Source of the DNA: UMGS172 sp964424555
Lineage (GTDB): Bacteria > Bacillota > Clostridia > Oscillospirales > Acutalibacteraceae
Direction: 5' to 3'
Assembly: GCA_964424555.1 (NCBI GenBank)
Contig: CAYRIX010000013.1
Span: 1 to 47,722 of the forward strand
Length of the DNA: 47,722 nucleotides
A program made the translations under genes and the position numbers. Below, one piece after another: positions 15,653 through 23,042 of this stretch. Position 1 is the first letter of the stretch. Each line of letters starts with the position of its first letter. A model generated the notes under the pieces. The model saw only the letters and a program-made list of their open reading frames with translations, ran no database searches and was not told the origin of the DNA.

Positions 15653-17245
15653 TTATCTTTCCACGACCTGCGAAATGAGGTTGTAGTCGTTGGTCAGGAT
15701 ACAGTCGATACCCATTTCAAGGAATTTTTTGGTCTCCTCGGGGTCATCCGACCAGAAAACGTTACACTTGATGCCATTGGCGTGTGCTTTGTCGATCATT
15801 TCCTGATTGAAATAAGGCTTAAAGAGCTGCACCTTCTGGCACTTGCATTCGATAGCACGCTCAACAATGGCCCATCTTTTTTCCTTTGAACCGCCACCCA
15901 TACAACGGTGGATATCGGGTGCCATTTCGAGGCACAGCTTCATCAGATCGTCGTCACCCGTCATAAAGTAAACATACTGACGGCAGTCGTACTTATCGAT
16001 AAGGTCAATAATCTTTTTAAGGTTATCGGGGTTGCCGCAGATGGATTTTATGTGAATGTTCATTATGCAATGGCAGGAGAACTTTTTGAGTATCTCCTCA
16101 AACTTCAATATCTTGAGACCCTTGTACTTCTCACCCTTTTTAGCACCGAAATCGTAGTTCAAAAGCTCCTCGTAGGTCTTTTCGGTGACCTTGCCCTCGC
16201 CATCCGAAACTCTTTCAAGGGTGGAATCGTGCAGCGAAATTATCTCACCGTCGGCCGTCGGCCAAAGGTCAAACTCGATCTCCTCGGCACCCATTGCCAC
16301 AGCCGCACCAAAGGCAGGCAGGCTGTTTTCGGGAGCAACGGTATTAAAGCCTCGGTGGGCACATACTCTCGGATACGGCATATGCTCATCATCAACACAG
16401 ATAGCACTTCCTGCAGGACGGTATTTCCACGGTCTTCTGCCCTGCTCGATATACTCATAATGCGCCGCCAACGGGTTATTGAAGCCTGCAGGCTTAAAGT
16501 ATTTCTTGGTAACGTCAACATTAACGCACTCCATACCGATGCGGCTCTTCATATTGAGCAATATTTCACCTGTGGGGGCTACCACCATACTGCCGCCACC
16601 GATATCGGAGCTGACGTCCATCGAGACCGACGAGCGCAAAACGTAGGTGTTGGTGTTATAGGCCAAAAACGCACTCATTATCTCAAGTGCACGGTGTGTG
16701 TCGCTACGCTGATGCGAGCAACCGATAACAACATCGAGATTCTTTCGTGCCATATTGGCAAACATCTCATAAAAATAAAAGTCGTAGCAGGTCAGGAAAC
16801 CGAAACGGATGCCCTCGATCTCAACAACGTCGGGCTCGGTAAACTGAAAAGCGTTGTCGGTATCCTGCTCAGGAGAAGCTACCTCCTTGGGGACGGGATG
16901 CTGTTTGAAATATTTATAAACAACGCTACCGCTACGGTCAACAGCATAGGTAGTGTTTATGTATCCCTTTCCGGAATCCCATCGGGCATTGGCAAAAACA
17001 AGTGCGCTACAACGCTTGGCCGTCTCGCAAATCTTGTCAACAAATATCTTGTTGAAACGTTCAGCACATTCGTTTTTCTGCTCAACCGTCTTGCAAAGAG
17101 CCGGCATATCGCACGACTCAGGCATTACAATGATGTCCATAGATTCATCGCACTTATCGAGCATATCAATATAGCCCTTATAAAACAGTTCCTCAGCTCT
17201 CGAGTAATCGGTTGAATATTCAGGTTGGATAATACAAACTTTCAT
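15653..17245 (-). CDS. Two-domain enzyme: nitrilase/amidohydrolase fused to glycerophosphodiester phosphodiesterase
   Basis: The 530-aa protein joins two catalytic domains. Residues 1-265 are a carbon-nitrogen hydrolase whose Glu-Lys-Cys triad is visible: Glu43 in IVMPES, Lys114 in YFKQHPVP and Cys153 in FLTCYDFYF. Residues 293-528 are a GDPD TIM barrel with CAHRGFNTVAPENSLPAF (His297, Arg298, Glu306), EEIEFDLWPTADG (Glu322/324, Asp326) and LHDSTLERVSDGEG (His339). GDPDs cleave glycerophosphodiesters to glycerol-3-phosphate and an alcohol; nitrilase-fold enzymes hydrolyse amides or nitriles. A joint substrate carrying both bonds is an inference. There is no signal peptide. It has its own promoter, is divergent from a LysR regulator and is followed by a CapA-like phosphatase. 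GGAGGG precedes the ATG. Confidence 0.9.
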   Translation of the reverse strand: MKVCIIQPEYSTDYSRAEELFYKGYIDMLDKCDESMDIIVMPESCDMPALCKTVEQKNECAERFNKIFVDKICETAKRCSALVFANARWDSGKGYINTTYAVDRSGSVVYKYFKQHPVPKEVASPEQDTDNAFQFTEPDVVEIEGIRFGFLTCYDFYFYEMFANMARKNLDVVIGCSHQRSDTHRALEIMSAFLAYNTNTYVLRSSVSMDVSSDIGGGSMVVAPTGEILLNMKSRIGMECVNVDVTKKYFKPAGFNNPLAAHYEYIEQGRRPWKYRPAGSAICVDDEHMPYPRVCAHRGFNTVAPENSLPAFGAAVAMGAEEIEFDLWPTADGEIISLHDSTLERVSDGEGKVTEKTYEELLNYDFGAKKGEKYKGLKILKFEEILKKFSCHCIMNIHIKSICGNPDNLKKIIDLIDKYDCRQYVYFMTGDDDLMKLCLEMAPDIHRCMGGGSKEKRWAIVERAIECKCQKVQLFKPYFNQEMIDKAHANGIKCNVFWSDDPEETKKFLEMGIDCILTNDYNLISQVVER

Positions 17246-17274
17246 TTTTGACCCTCCAAATGCTTTATATTATA

Positions 17275-17303
17275 ATTATATCTCCATTTTACCATATTGT
17301 AAA
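17275..17303 (-). promoter_or_regulatory. Sigma-A promoter of the nitrilase-GDPD gene
   Basis: On the minus strand TTTACA (17303-17298) and TATAAT (17280-17275) are separated by 17 bases. The start of transcription should be near 17268. Confidence 0.75.
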
Positions 17304-17315
17304 CCACCAAGCAAA

Positions 17316-17330
17316 ATATAGTTGCTATAT
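17316..17330. promoter_or_regulatory. LysR-type operator candidate (T-N11-A palindrome) between divergent genes
   Basis: The perfect palindrome ATATAG-TTG-CTATAT contains the T-N11-A LysR box. Its centre is about 55 bases upstream of the predicted start of the nitrilase-GDPD transcript, a normal position for activation. The plus-strand lysR promoter (TTGCTA at 17322-17327, 17-base spacer, TAGAAT at 17345-17350) has its -35 box inside the palindrome, which fits autorepression. Confidence 0.65.
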
Positions 17331-17366
17331 CGGAGTAAATATAGTAGAATAATAAGGGTGATAAAA

Positions 17367-18221
17367 ATGGATCTGCTTCAACTGCGCTACTTTTATGAAA
17401 GCGCTCAAAACGAAAACTTCTCCGAAACGGCAAAAAAGCACTTTGTTCCGCCTTCCTCGGTCTCGGCGGCCGTAAAACGGCTTGAGGACGAGCTTGGGGT
17501 GGCTCTTTTTGACCGCACAAGCAATCGTATAAAGTTAAACCGTCAGGGCCGTGTGCTGGCCGATTCGTTAAGCACTGTCTTTTCGGCGCTTGACGGCGCG
17601 ATAAGCACCATCACCACTGACAGGTCCGAGCCTGTCGAAATAAGTATACTTATACGCGCCAGAAGCAAATGGATAACCGACCTTGCGATAGAATACAAGC
17701 AATCTCATCCCGAAGTCAGTTTTCGCATTTCAAATGTGAAGTCGTTGGAGGAATTTAATTCTTTTGATATAATTATCGATCAGCAATCCGATTGGTACGG
17801 CGACCGCGAAAGATTTTTGCTGAGTATTGAACAGCTTTGCATAAAAGCGTCCAAAAACAGTCCCTTGGCAGGCAAAACGCTGACCGTGAATCAACTGCGT
17901 GATGAGTCTTTTGTGACAATGGGAAAAGGCAGTGCAATGCGCCGCCTTTTGGAGGAAACGGGTCAACGCCACGGCTTCACCCCCAACATCACCATCGAGT
18001 GTAACGACCGTCAATGCCTTTTCAGGTGTATTGAGCAAGGAATGGGGTTGGATATCGGGTCACTACGTTCACTCAACGATGACGAGCAGAAAAACATCGT
18101 GGCCTTGAACGTGACCGATTTTAACGAGATACAGTCGGTCTACGTTTACCACCGTCCGAGGCCTTCTAACCCGGTTATGAAAGATTTTCTCAGATTTTTA
18201 AAAACCAAAAGCAGAACTTAA
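17367..18221 (+). CDS. LysR family transcriptional regulator
   Basis: The 284-aa protein has a canonical N-terminal winged HTH (MDLLQLRYFYESAQNENFSETAKKHFVPPSSVSAAVKRLEDELG, first 45 residues). It is followed by LFDRTSNRIKLNRQGRVL and a periplasmic-binding-like effector domain (from about residue 90). LysR regulators bind a small-molecule co-inducer and usually control a divergent gene, here the nitrilase-GDPD fusion. The start at 17367 is preferred to 17322 because the conserved HTH begins there and AGGGTGAT precedes it. Using 17322 would place the predicted lysR promoter inside the gene. No terminator is obvious after the stop. Confidence 0.94.
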   Translation: MDLLQLRYFYESAQNENFSETAKKHFVPPSSVSAAVKRLEDELGVALFDRTSNRIKLNRQGRVLADSLSTVFSALDGAISTITTDRSEPVEISILIRARSKWITDLAIEYKQSHPEVSFRISNVKSLEEFNSFDIIIDQQSDWYGDRERFLLSIEQLCIKASKNSPLAGKTLTVNQLRDESFVTMGKGSAMRRLLEETGQRHGFTPNITIECNDRQCLFRCIEQGMGLDIGSLRSLNDDEQKNIVALNVTDFNEIQSVYVYHRPRPSNPVMKDFLRFLKTKSRT

Positions 18222-18285
18222 TTTCTGTTTTCCTACGTATTTCCAACTGATTCCTCCGTTTTTCCCAACACTTTCCGCACGGAGG

Positions 18286-18314
18286 TTGAAACCCCTGAAA
18301 ATATTTGGTATCAT
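18286..18314 (+). promoter_or_regulatory. Sigma-A-like promoter of the YitT-family gene
   Basis: TTGAAA (18286-18291) and TATCAT (18309-18314) are separated by 17 bases, 55 bases upstream of the ATG at 18370. Confidence 0.55.
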
Positions 18315-18369
18315 ATTGTTCACTGCGGCAAAAATATATTTAAACCGTGATGTCGGGAGGTATTGGAAT

Positions 18370-19272
18370 ATGAAGAAGACCGAAATTTTGAGAACTGCAA
18401 AAAATATGGCATTAATAGTTGTCGGCACGCTAATCTTAGCCTTCGGCACAGCGGTCTTTATCATACCGTTCGACCTTGTTGTCGGCGGAATGTCGGGCTT
18501 CGCTATTGTTTTGGAAAAGGTCATACCCTTTGAGTTTGTGACGGTCGACCTGCTTATTACCGTGATGACGTGGTCACTATTTTTACTAGGACTCCTTGTG
18601 CTTGGAAAAGGCTTTGCGGCCAAGACCTTGATCTCGACCGTTATCTATCCCCCGTTCATCACATTGTTTTCTAAATTAGTCGACACCAGAGTGCTTGGCG
18701 GAATATTTCATCTGCAAAACTCACCGCATTCCGACATTGTGCTGATAATAGCGGCTCTTTTCGGCGGTGTACTGATAGGCTTTGGCTGTGCTTTGGCATT
18801 CATAGGCGGCGGCTCGACAGGCGGCACCGACATTATTGCATTTACAATTTGCAAATTTATTAAACGGCTTCGCAGCTCGGTCGTAATATTTATTATCGAC
18901 TCGATTCCCATTGCATTGGGTGTGTTTATCCTCAACGATCTCATATTGTCGCTTATCGGCATAATCTCGGTGTTTGTTTCGGCTCTGGTGATCGACAAGG
19001 TGTTTGTCGGCGGTCAAAGGGCCTTAACTGCGCAAATAATTTCAGAACAATATGAAAGCATCAGCAATGAAATCATTGACAGATTGGAACGAACCACTAC
19101 ATTAGTCGATGTTACGGGCGGTTATTCAAGACTAAGCAAGAAGATGATAATGGTGACCTTTTCAATGCGTCAGTATTCGGAATTAATGAACATCATAAAC
19201 CAAACCGACAAAAATGCTTTTGTCACCGTCCACCGTGCTCATGAGATAAACGGCGAGGGCTGGACAAGATAG
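18370..19272 (+). CDS. YitT family membrane protein with DUF2179 domain
   Basis: The ~300-aa protein has five or six transmembrane segments in its first 200 residues, including NMALIVVGTLILAFGTAVFI and GGVLIGFGCALAFIGGGSTG. The family signature FGCALAFIGGGSTGGTDIIA is intact, and a C-terminal cytosolic DUF2179 domain (QIISEQYESISNEIIDRLER) follows. YitT proteins are widespread in Firmicutes and their transported substrate is unknown. I start it at 18370 because GGGAGG lies nine bases upstream; an in-frame ATG at 18286 would include the promoter. The gene is monocistronic and converges on the lipoprotein gene with a shared terminator. Confidence 0.9.
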   Translation: MKKTEILRTAKNMALIVVGTLILAFGTAVFIIPFDLVVGGMSGFAIVLEKVIPFEFVTVDLLITVMTWSLFLLGLLVLGKGFAAKTLISTVIYPPFITLFSKLVDTRVLGGIFHLQNSPHSDIVLIIAALFGGVLIGFGCALAFIGGGSTGGTDIIAFTICKFIKRLRSSVVIFIIDSIPIALGVFILNDLILSLIGIISVFVSALVIDKVFVGGQRALTAQIISEQYESISNEIIDRLERTTTLVDVTGGYSRLSKKMIMVTFSMRQYSELMNIINQTDKNAFVTVHRAHEINGEGWTR

Positions 19273-19296
19273 CTTTTATTTGCTCACCTAAAGCAA

Positions 19297-19328
19297 AAAG
19301 CACCGCATCTTGAATGCAGTGCTTTTTT
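19297..19328. terminator. Bidirectional terminator between convergent genes
   Basis: AAAGCAC-C-GCAT pairs with ATGC-A-GTGCTTT around CTTGA. TTTTTT follows on the plus strand (after the YitT gene), and the A-run at 19295-19299 gives a T-run on the minus strand (after the lipoprotein gene, stop at 19330). Confidence 0.85.
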
Positions 19329-19329
19329 A

Positions 19330-20208
19330 TTATTGTCTCCAACCGTCCTCATAAAACACATCGGGAGCTTCGTTGAGCCAACCTATATAAAAGGCTGTAG
19401 CAGCTTCGATCTCGTTCTCGGAAATATCATAACTGTTATAAAGCATGACATCCCACGGGTATTCCTCGGCCGCTATTAGTTCACGGTCATCGGGCTTGTT
19501 AAGGTTTTCCGCACCGTACAGGTAAAGGATGTTGCATGCCACGAGTGATGCTTGCGATCCCGTTTGCTCGGTGTGATCCGAGGTAAAATCGTGGGTAAAT
19601 ATAATACAGTGCTCCACAATATCATCGACAAATTCACTGCCTCGCTGTGGATTTATTCCCATACTGCATCCATTTTTGTTGAACACGGTTATGCAGATGA
19701 CCTCTCGACCACCGTATTTGTTTTTAAGTGACTCATAAAGCTCATTATCTGATTTAAGTCTAAAATCATCCGCAATATCATCCAACAGGTCAGAAGTCAC
19801 GTATTCATCATTCGGGTCACCGTTTACCTCACCGTTATAACGTCGGAGAGATTTCTCGACGATCTCAAACTTAAGTCTGATTCTGTATGAATCAGCTTCC
19901 TTTTCAAGAAAATCCAGCCCCGGTTGTATCTCATATTTAACGAAATCCTCGATCGATGCACCATCCCAATTACTGACATCATCGCTCATGAAATACAGAA
20001 CAACGGCAATATCTCCCTCAAGCTTCCTCAAAACTCCCAGATCATAATCAGGACGCAAATTATTTATCTCGGTAAGCTGTTCAGCCGTCAAAGAAACATT
20101 GCTTTTGGAATACACAGCTTTATCCTTGTTATAGCTCTGCTCTTTTTTGCACGACGAAAGTACAAACAACATCCAGATACAAAGAACAGCGGCAATCAGC
20201 CTTTTCAT
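19330..20208 (-). CDS. Uncharacterised lipoprotein
   Basis: The 292-aa protein begins with a lipoprotein signal peptide (MKRLIAAVLCIWMLFVLSSC, lipobox LSSC with Cys20). It is therefore expected on the outer face of the membrane. The mature part is acidic and soluble, with GDIAVVLYFMSDDVSNWDG, VICITVFNKNGCSMG and HCIIFTHDFTSDHTEQTGS. The pattern (a hydrophobic strand, later a His-x-x-x-x-x-Asp-His segment) faintly recalls secreted metalloprotease or zinc-dependent folds, but no HExxH is present and I do not assign a family. The start at 20208 has GGGAGG upstream and gives a clean signal peptide. It is monocistronic with its own sigma-A promoter. Confidence 0.75.
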   Translation of the reverse strand: MKRLIAAVLCIWMLFVLSSCKKEQSYNKDKAVYSKSNVSLTAEQLTEINNLRPDYDLGVLRKLEGDIAVVLYFMSDDVSNWDGASIEDFVKYEIQPGLDFLEKEADSYRIRLKFEIVEKSLRRYNGEVNGDPNDEYVTSDLLDDIADDFRLKSDNELYESLKNKYGGREVICITVFNKNGCSMGINPQRGSEFVDDIVEHCIIFTHDFTSDHTEQTGSQASLVACNILYLYGAENLNKPDDRELIAAEEYPWDVMLYNSYDISENEIEAATAFYIGWLNEAPDVFYEDGWRQ

Positions 20209-20293
20209 AACACGACCTCCCACCAAAATAACACACAAGCATTACCGAACACACTTTTGACATCAGAAATCGTATATTAACTTCTGCATTTTA

Positions 20294-20322
20294 AGTTTAC
20301 CACAAATAAACTGTATTGTCAA
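20294..20322 (-). promoter_or_regulatory. Sigma-A promoter of the lipoprotein gene
   Basis: On the minus strand TTGACA (20322-20317) and TAAACT (20299-20294) are separated by 17 bases. The -10 box matches four of six positions. Confidence 0.6.
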
Positions 20323-20335
20323 CAAAACAAAAAGT

Positions 20336-20483
20336 GACTGTAAAAAACTCCACTTAGCGTCATTCTGAGGGAAACGAAGTGACCGAAGAATCTTTCTAAG
20401 TTCTGAAACATCCAAAATTCAGAGCTTTTAAGATCAGTCACTACGCTCAGGGTGACATTTCAGGAGCTTTTACAGTCCTTTTT
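20336..20483. repeat. Palindromic dispersed repeat, copy 2, inside terminator-like arms
   Basis: The outer arms GACTGTAAAA..CTCC (20336-20351) and GGAGCTTTTACAGTC (20463-20477) are inverted. A T-run follows on each strand, so they form the likely terminator of the polysaccharide operon. Inside lies a second inverted pair, GTCATTCTGAGG...GTGACC (20359-20383) and AGTCAC...CTCAGGGTGAC (20436-20455), with GAAGAATC, which matches the repeat at 14299-14375. Confidence 0.65.
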
Positions 20484-20494
20484 TAATAACCAAG

Positions 20495-21679
20495 CTAATC
20501 TAAATCGAGCAACTCGAGTTTGGACATTAGTGTGGATATCTCGGTAGTTTTTTCACTGTCGTTCTTAGTATTTATAGCCAGCTCTCTCTTCAAAAGCTTG
20601 CGTTTAGACGGATTAAACACCTTAAACCAACGCTTAACCTGATAAAACGGCATCAGCCATGGACGCTTTTTCAGGTTAGGAAATATCGCCACAAGGTTTT
20701 GCTTAGGCAAAAACACAGCATTTAAAAAGCTTTTAACCTTGCTTTTACCCTTTAAAGTCATAATAGTTGCCTTGTTATCTGAGGTTCCAAACACTCCGCC
20801 ACGGATAATAAACTCTTCAAGGTTCTGCGTCAGCTCGGTATGACTGACATTTGAAAACCACACATCGCACAGCCTTTGACAAGCGTCAGCAAAGCTTTTT
20901 AACGAGGCCCTTTTCAATAGCTCATCAAGCTTTATTGTATCCGTCTTCATATCACGGCACATAAGATAAAGATCTATAAACATTCTGACGCCGCATCCGC
21001 CGCTCAGCATGTGCTTTGCCATGTGAGCTATGTGGTACAGCATAAACATTTCGGCCGTCATCCGCCTGTGCCCACTGTTGCCGACAGGGACGGTATATTC
21101 CCAAACACCGTCGAGCGCTTCGGCCATTTTTTTGTTCACCTTTTCTTCAACCAGATCAAAATGCAGTTCAAGACGCACACCGCTCGGCGAATCGTACGAA
21201 ACATCATGAAAGGACGCTGTTTTGCGTACGTAATGCAGTTCATCGGTCAAAAGCCCCTCTGCTTTGGACATTTGTGTTTCTTTAATAAGTATATCTATAT
21301 CACAGCTTGTTCTCATCCAAGGCTCAGGATAAAGCTCACGCACGACCGAGCCCTTGAGCGGCACAAATTCTATACCGTTTTCTTCAAACAGCCTAATAAC
21401 GTTTGACAGCTCATGCTGCATGGTTTGCGAACGGTATACAGACCTTAGCTGTGCTCTCCTTGCCTCGGCACCTACGCTCTCATTACTTTTCAGTACTCCG
21501 TTTTTTAATAAAACATCGGAAACCATCGGCAATATTTTATGCATAGAGGAAAGCTTAAGTACACTCAATACAGTGTCAGGATGGATGCCTGCTTTGACTT
21601 CATCGGTCAGATCATAACCGTTTAAAGCACATCTGATTATAGTGATCAACAGCTCCTTGACCTCATTATACACATGCAT
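20495..21679 (-). CDS. Nucleotidyltransferase family protein (PF14907-type), copy B
   Basis: The 394-aa protein has an uncharacterised nucleotidyltransferase domain. FVPLKGSVVRELYPEPWMR leads into TSCDIDILI, a minimal NT-fold active site (LKG, Arg, Asp-x-Asp) at about residues 110-140. It continues with HFDLVEE, MFMLYHIAHMAKHML and GVRMFIDLYLMCRD, which recur in the same spacing in its paralogue at 26599-27777 (HLVDIKLYL there). Proteins of this family often sit in surface-polysaccharide and peptide-modification clusters; the transferred nucleotide and acceptor are unknown. It is the last gene of the polysaccharide operon. The C-terminus is basic (KRKLLKRE), shared in style with the paralogue. 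Confidence 0.82.
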   Translation of the reverse strand: MHVYNEVKELLITIIRCALNGYDLTDEVKAGIHPDTVLSVLKLSSMHKILPMVSDVLLKNGVLKSNESVGAEARRAQLRSVYRSQTMQHELSNVIRLFEENGIEFVPLKGSVVRELYPEPWMRTSCDIDILIKETQMSKAEGLLTDELHYVRKTASFHDVSYDSPSGVRLELHFDLVEEKVNKKMAEALDGVWEYTVPVGNSGHRRMTAEMFMLYHIAHMAKHMLSGGCGVRMFIDLYLMCRDMKTDTIKLDELLKRASLKSFADACQRLCDVWFSNVSHTELTQNLEEFIIRGGVFGTSDNKATIMTLKGKSKVKSFLNAVFLPKQNLVAIFPNLKKRPWLMPFYQVKRWFKVFNPSKRKLLKRELAINTKNDSEKTTEISTLMSKLELLDLD

Positions 21680-21696
21680 CCCTCCTTTTAATTTAT

Positions 21697-22314
21697 TTAA
21701 TCTCTGAAATACAGATCCCTTGTATATACCTTATCCAGTACATCCGATATATCATCATTATAGCGGTTGGCAAGAATTACATCCGAGACCGATTTAAATT
21801 CCTCGAGATCCTTTATAACACGGCTGTTAAAGAAGCGGTCATCACGCATGGTCGGTTCGTAAATAACAACCTCAATACCCTTAGCCTTGATGCGTTTCAT
21901 AACCCCCTGAATAGAGCTCTGTCTGAAATTATCACTGCCTGCCTTCATGGTAAGACGGTAGACTCCAACGACCTTGGGATGCTTAGCAATTATCTCATCG
22001 GCAATAAAATCCTTACGTGTACCGTTGGCGGCAACGATAGCAGAAATTATATTCTGCGGAACATCGTTATAGTTGGCCAAAAGCTGTTTGGTATCCTTGG
22101 GCAGACAATAGCCGCCGTAGCCAAACGAGGGGTTGTTGTAATGATTTCCGATTCTCGGATCTAAGCCCACTCCCTCTATAATGGATTTTGTGTCAAGTCC
22201 TCTCACGGCTGCATAGGTATCAAGCAGCTCCATACAAAGGTTAGACCCGATAAAGCCTGCCGCACCCGTGACAAACACAGTCTTGCCCTTTAAGTCAACA
22301 TTAGGCGTCAGCAT
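21697..22314 (-). pseudogene. In-frame chimera: NAD-epimerase N-terminus joined to UDP-glucose dehydrogenase C-terminal half
   Basis: The 205-codon frame is open, but its parts come from two families. Residues 1-30 (MLTPNVDLKGKTVFVTGAAG, FIGSNLCMEL) are the Rossmann start of an extended SDR such as a UDP-glucuronate 4-epimerase. From about residue 31, LDTYAAVRGLDTKSIIEGVG and SFGYGGYCLPKDTKQLLANY are the middle and C-terminal domains of a short-type UDP-glucose 6-dehydrogenase, with the catalytic Cys at residue 70 and the normal end VYTRDLYFRD. The NAD-binding domain of the dehydrogenase and nearly all of the epimerase are missing. A deletion in an epimerase-dehydrogenase gene pair is the simplest origin. 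The product should not make UDP-glucuronate. An assembly chimera is possible. Confidence 0.85.
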
Positions 22315-23042
22315 ATTCCCTTATACTCCTTCTGAACCTTGTTGTAGCTTTCCAAATTACCTATATCATAGCGTTTGCCCGGCATTTCCATTGCGTAGAC
22401 CGAGGTCTGCTTGCAAAGCCAAGCGATAAAGCTACCCGGTGCATCAACTCCGCAGCCGCTGTCGATACCCTTTTTGACAAGTCGGGCAGCATCGGCAGTG
22501 TAAAAATAAAACGGAGGACAGCACCAGTTTGTGGCAGGTGTCGGCGACTTTTCGGTCATATCCACTATTCTGTCATCGTCATCAACGGTAACAACACCGC
22601 ACTTAAGCAATTTTTCATGTGAAGGCTCAAAATACCTCATGATAGCTGACGCATTCTTCTTTTTTGTATAGCTTACAAACTCGGTAAGACTGAAATCAAG
22701 AAGATTGTCACCGGCAATAACCAGCATGTCATCATCCAAACCCAATTTTTCAATGGCAAACTCAACATCCCTGACAGCGCCGAGCCTTGTTTCGTTTGTT
22801 TCGGTACCGTCGTCAACCACGGTTATTTTCTGAGTTTTGCCGACAGCCCATTCCTCGAAATGGTGCGCAAAACGGTGGTTGGAAATAACCACATACTCAT
22901 CAACCTCACCCGAAGTTTCAATGTCATCGATAAGGTGGTCAAGTATCGTCTTATTCTGTACCTTAAGCAACGGCTTGGGGAAGTTTTCGGTCAGAGGATA
23001 AAGCCTCGTCGCATACCCTGCCGCCAATATCAAGCATTTCAT
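22308..23042 (-). CDS. Sugar-1-phosphate nucleotidyltransferase
   Basis: The 244-aa protein has the NTP_transferase fold that condenses an NTP with a sugar-1-phosphate. The nucleotide-binding loop LILAAGYATRLYPLTENFPK opens the protein, with KPLLKVQNKTILDHLID as the sugar-phosphate loop. The metal Asp in DDMLVIAGDNLLDFS, GVVTVDDDDRIVDMTEKSP and the C-terminal GKRYDIGNLESYNKVQKEY follow. It lacks the C-terminal left-handed beta-helix of GlmU/GlgC types. The substrate is undetermined, but the adjacent sugar kinase suggests a kinase-plus-pyrophosphorylase pair activating a free sugar. It overlaps the chimera by 7 bases and begins four bases after the kinase C-terminus. Confidence 0.88.
   Translation of the reverse strand: MKCLILAAGYATRLYPLTENFPKPLLKVQNKTILDHLIDDIETSGEVDEYVVISNHRFAHHFEEWAVGKTQKITVVDDGTETNETRLGAVRDVEFAIEKLGLDDDMLVIAGDNLLDFSLTEFVSYTKKKNASAIMRYFEPSHEKLLKCGVVTVDDDDRIVDMTEKSPTPATNWCCPPFYFYTADAARLVKKGIDSGCGVDAPGSFIAWLCKQTSVYAMEMPGKRYDIGNLESYNKVQKEYKGIC

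Noticed and set aside
15908..17215. 435-codon plus-strand open frame opposite the nitrilase-GDPD gene
   Set aside because: The minus-strand frame encodes two intact catalytic domains. The plus-strand frame has no recognisable motif and no ribosome binding site.
21697..22314. Functional UDP-glucose dehydrogenase
   Set aside because: The NAD-binding domain and half the protein are replaced by 30 residues of another family.
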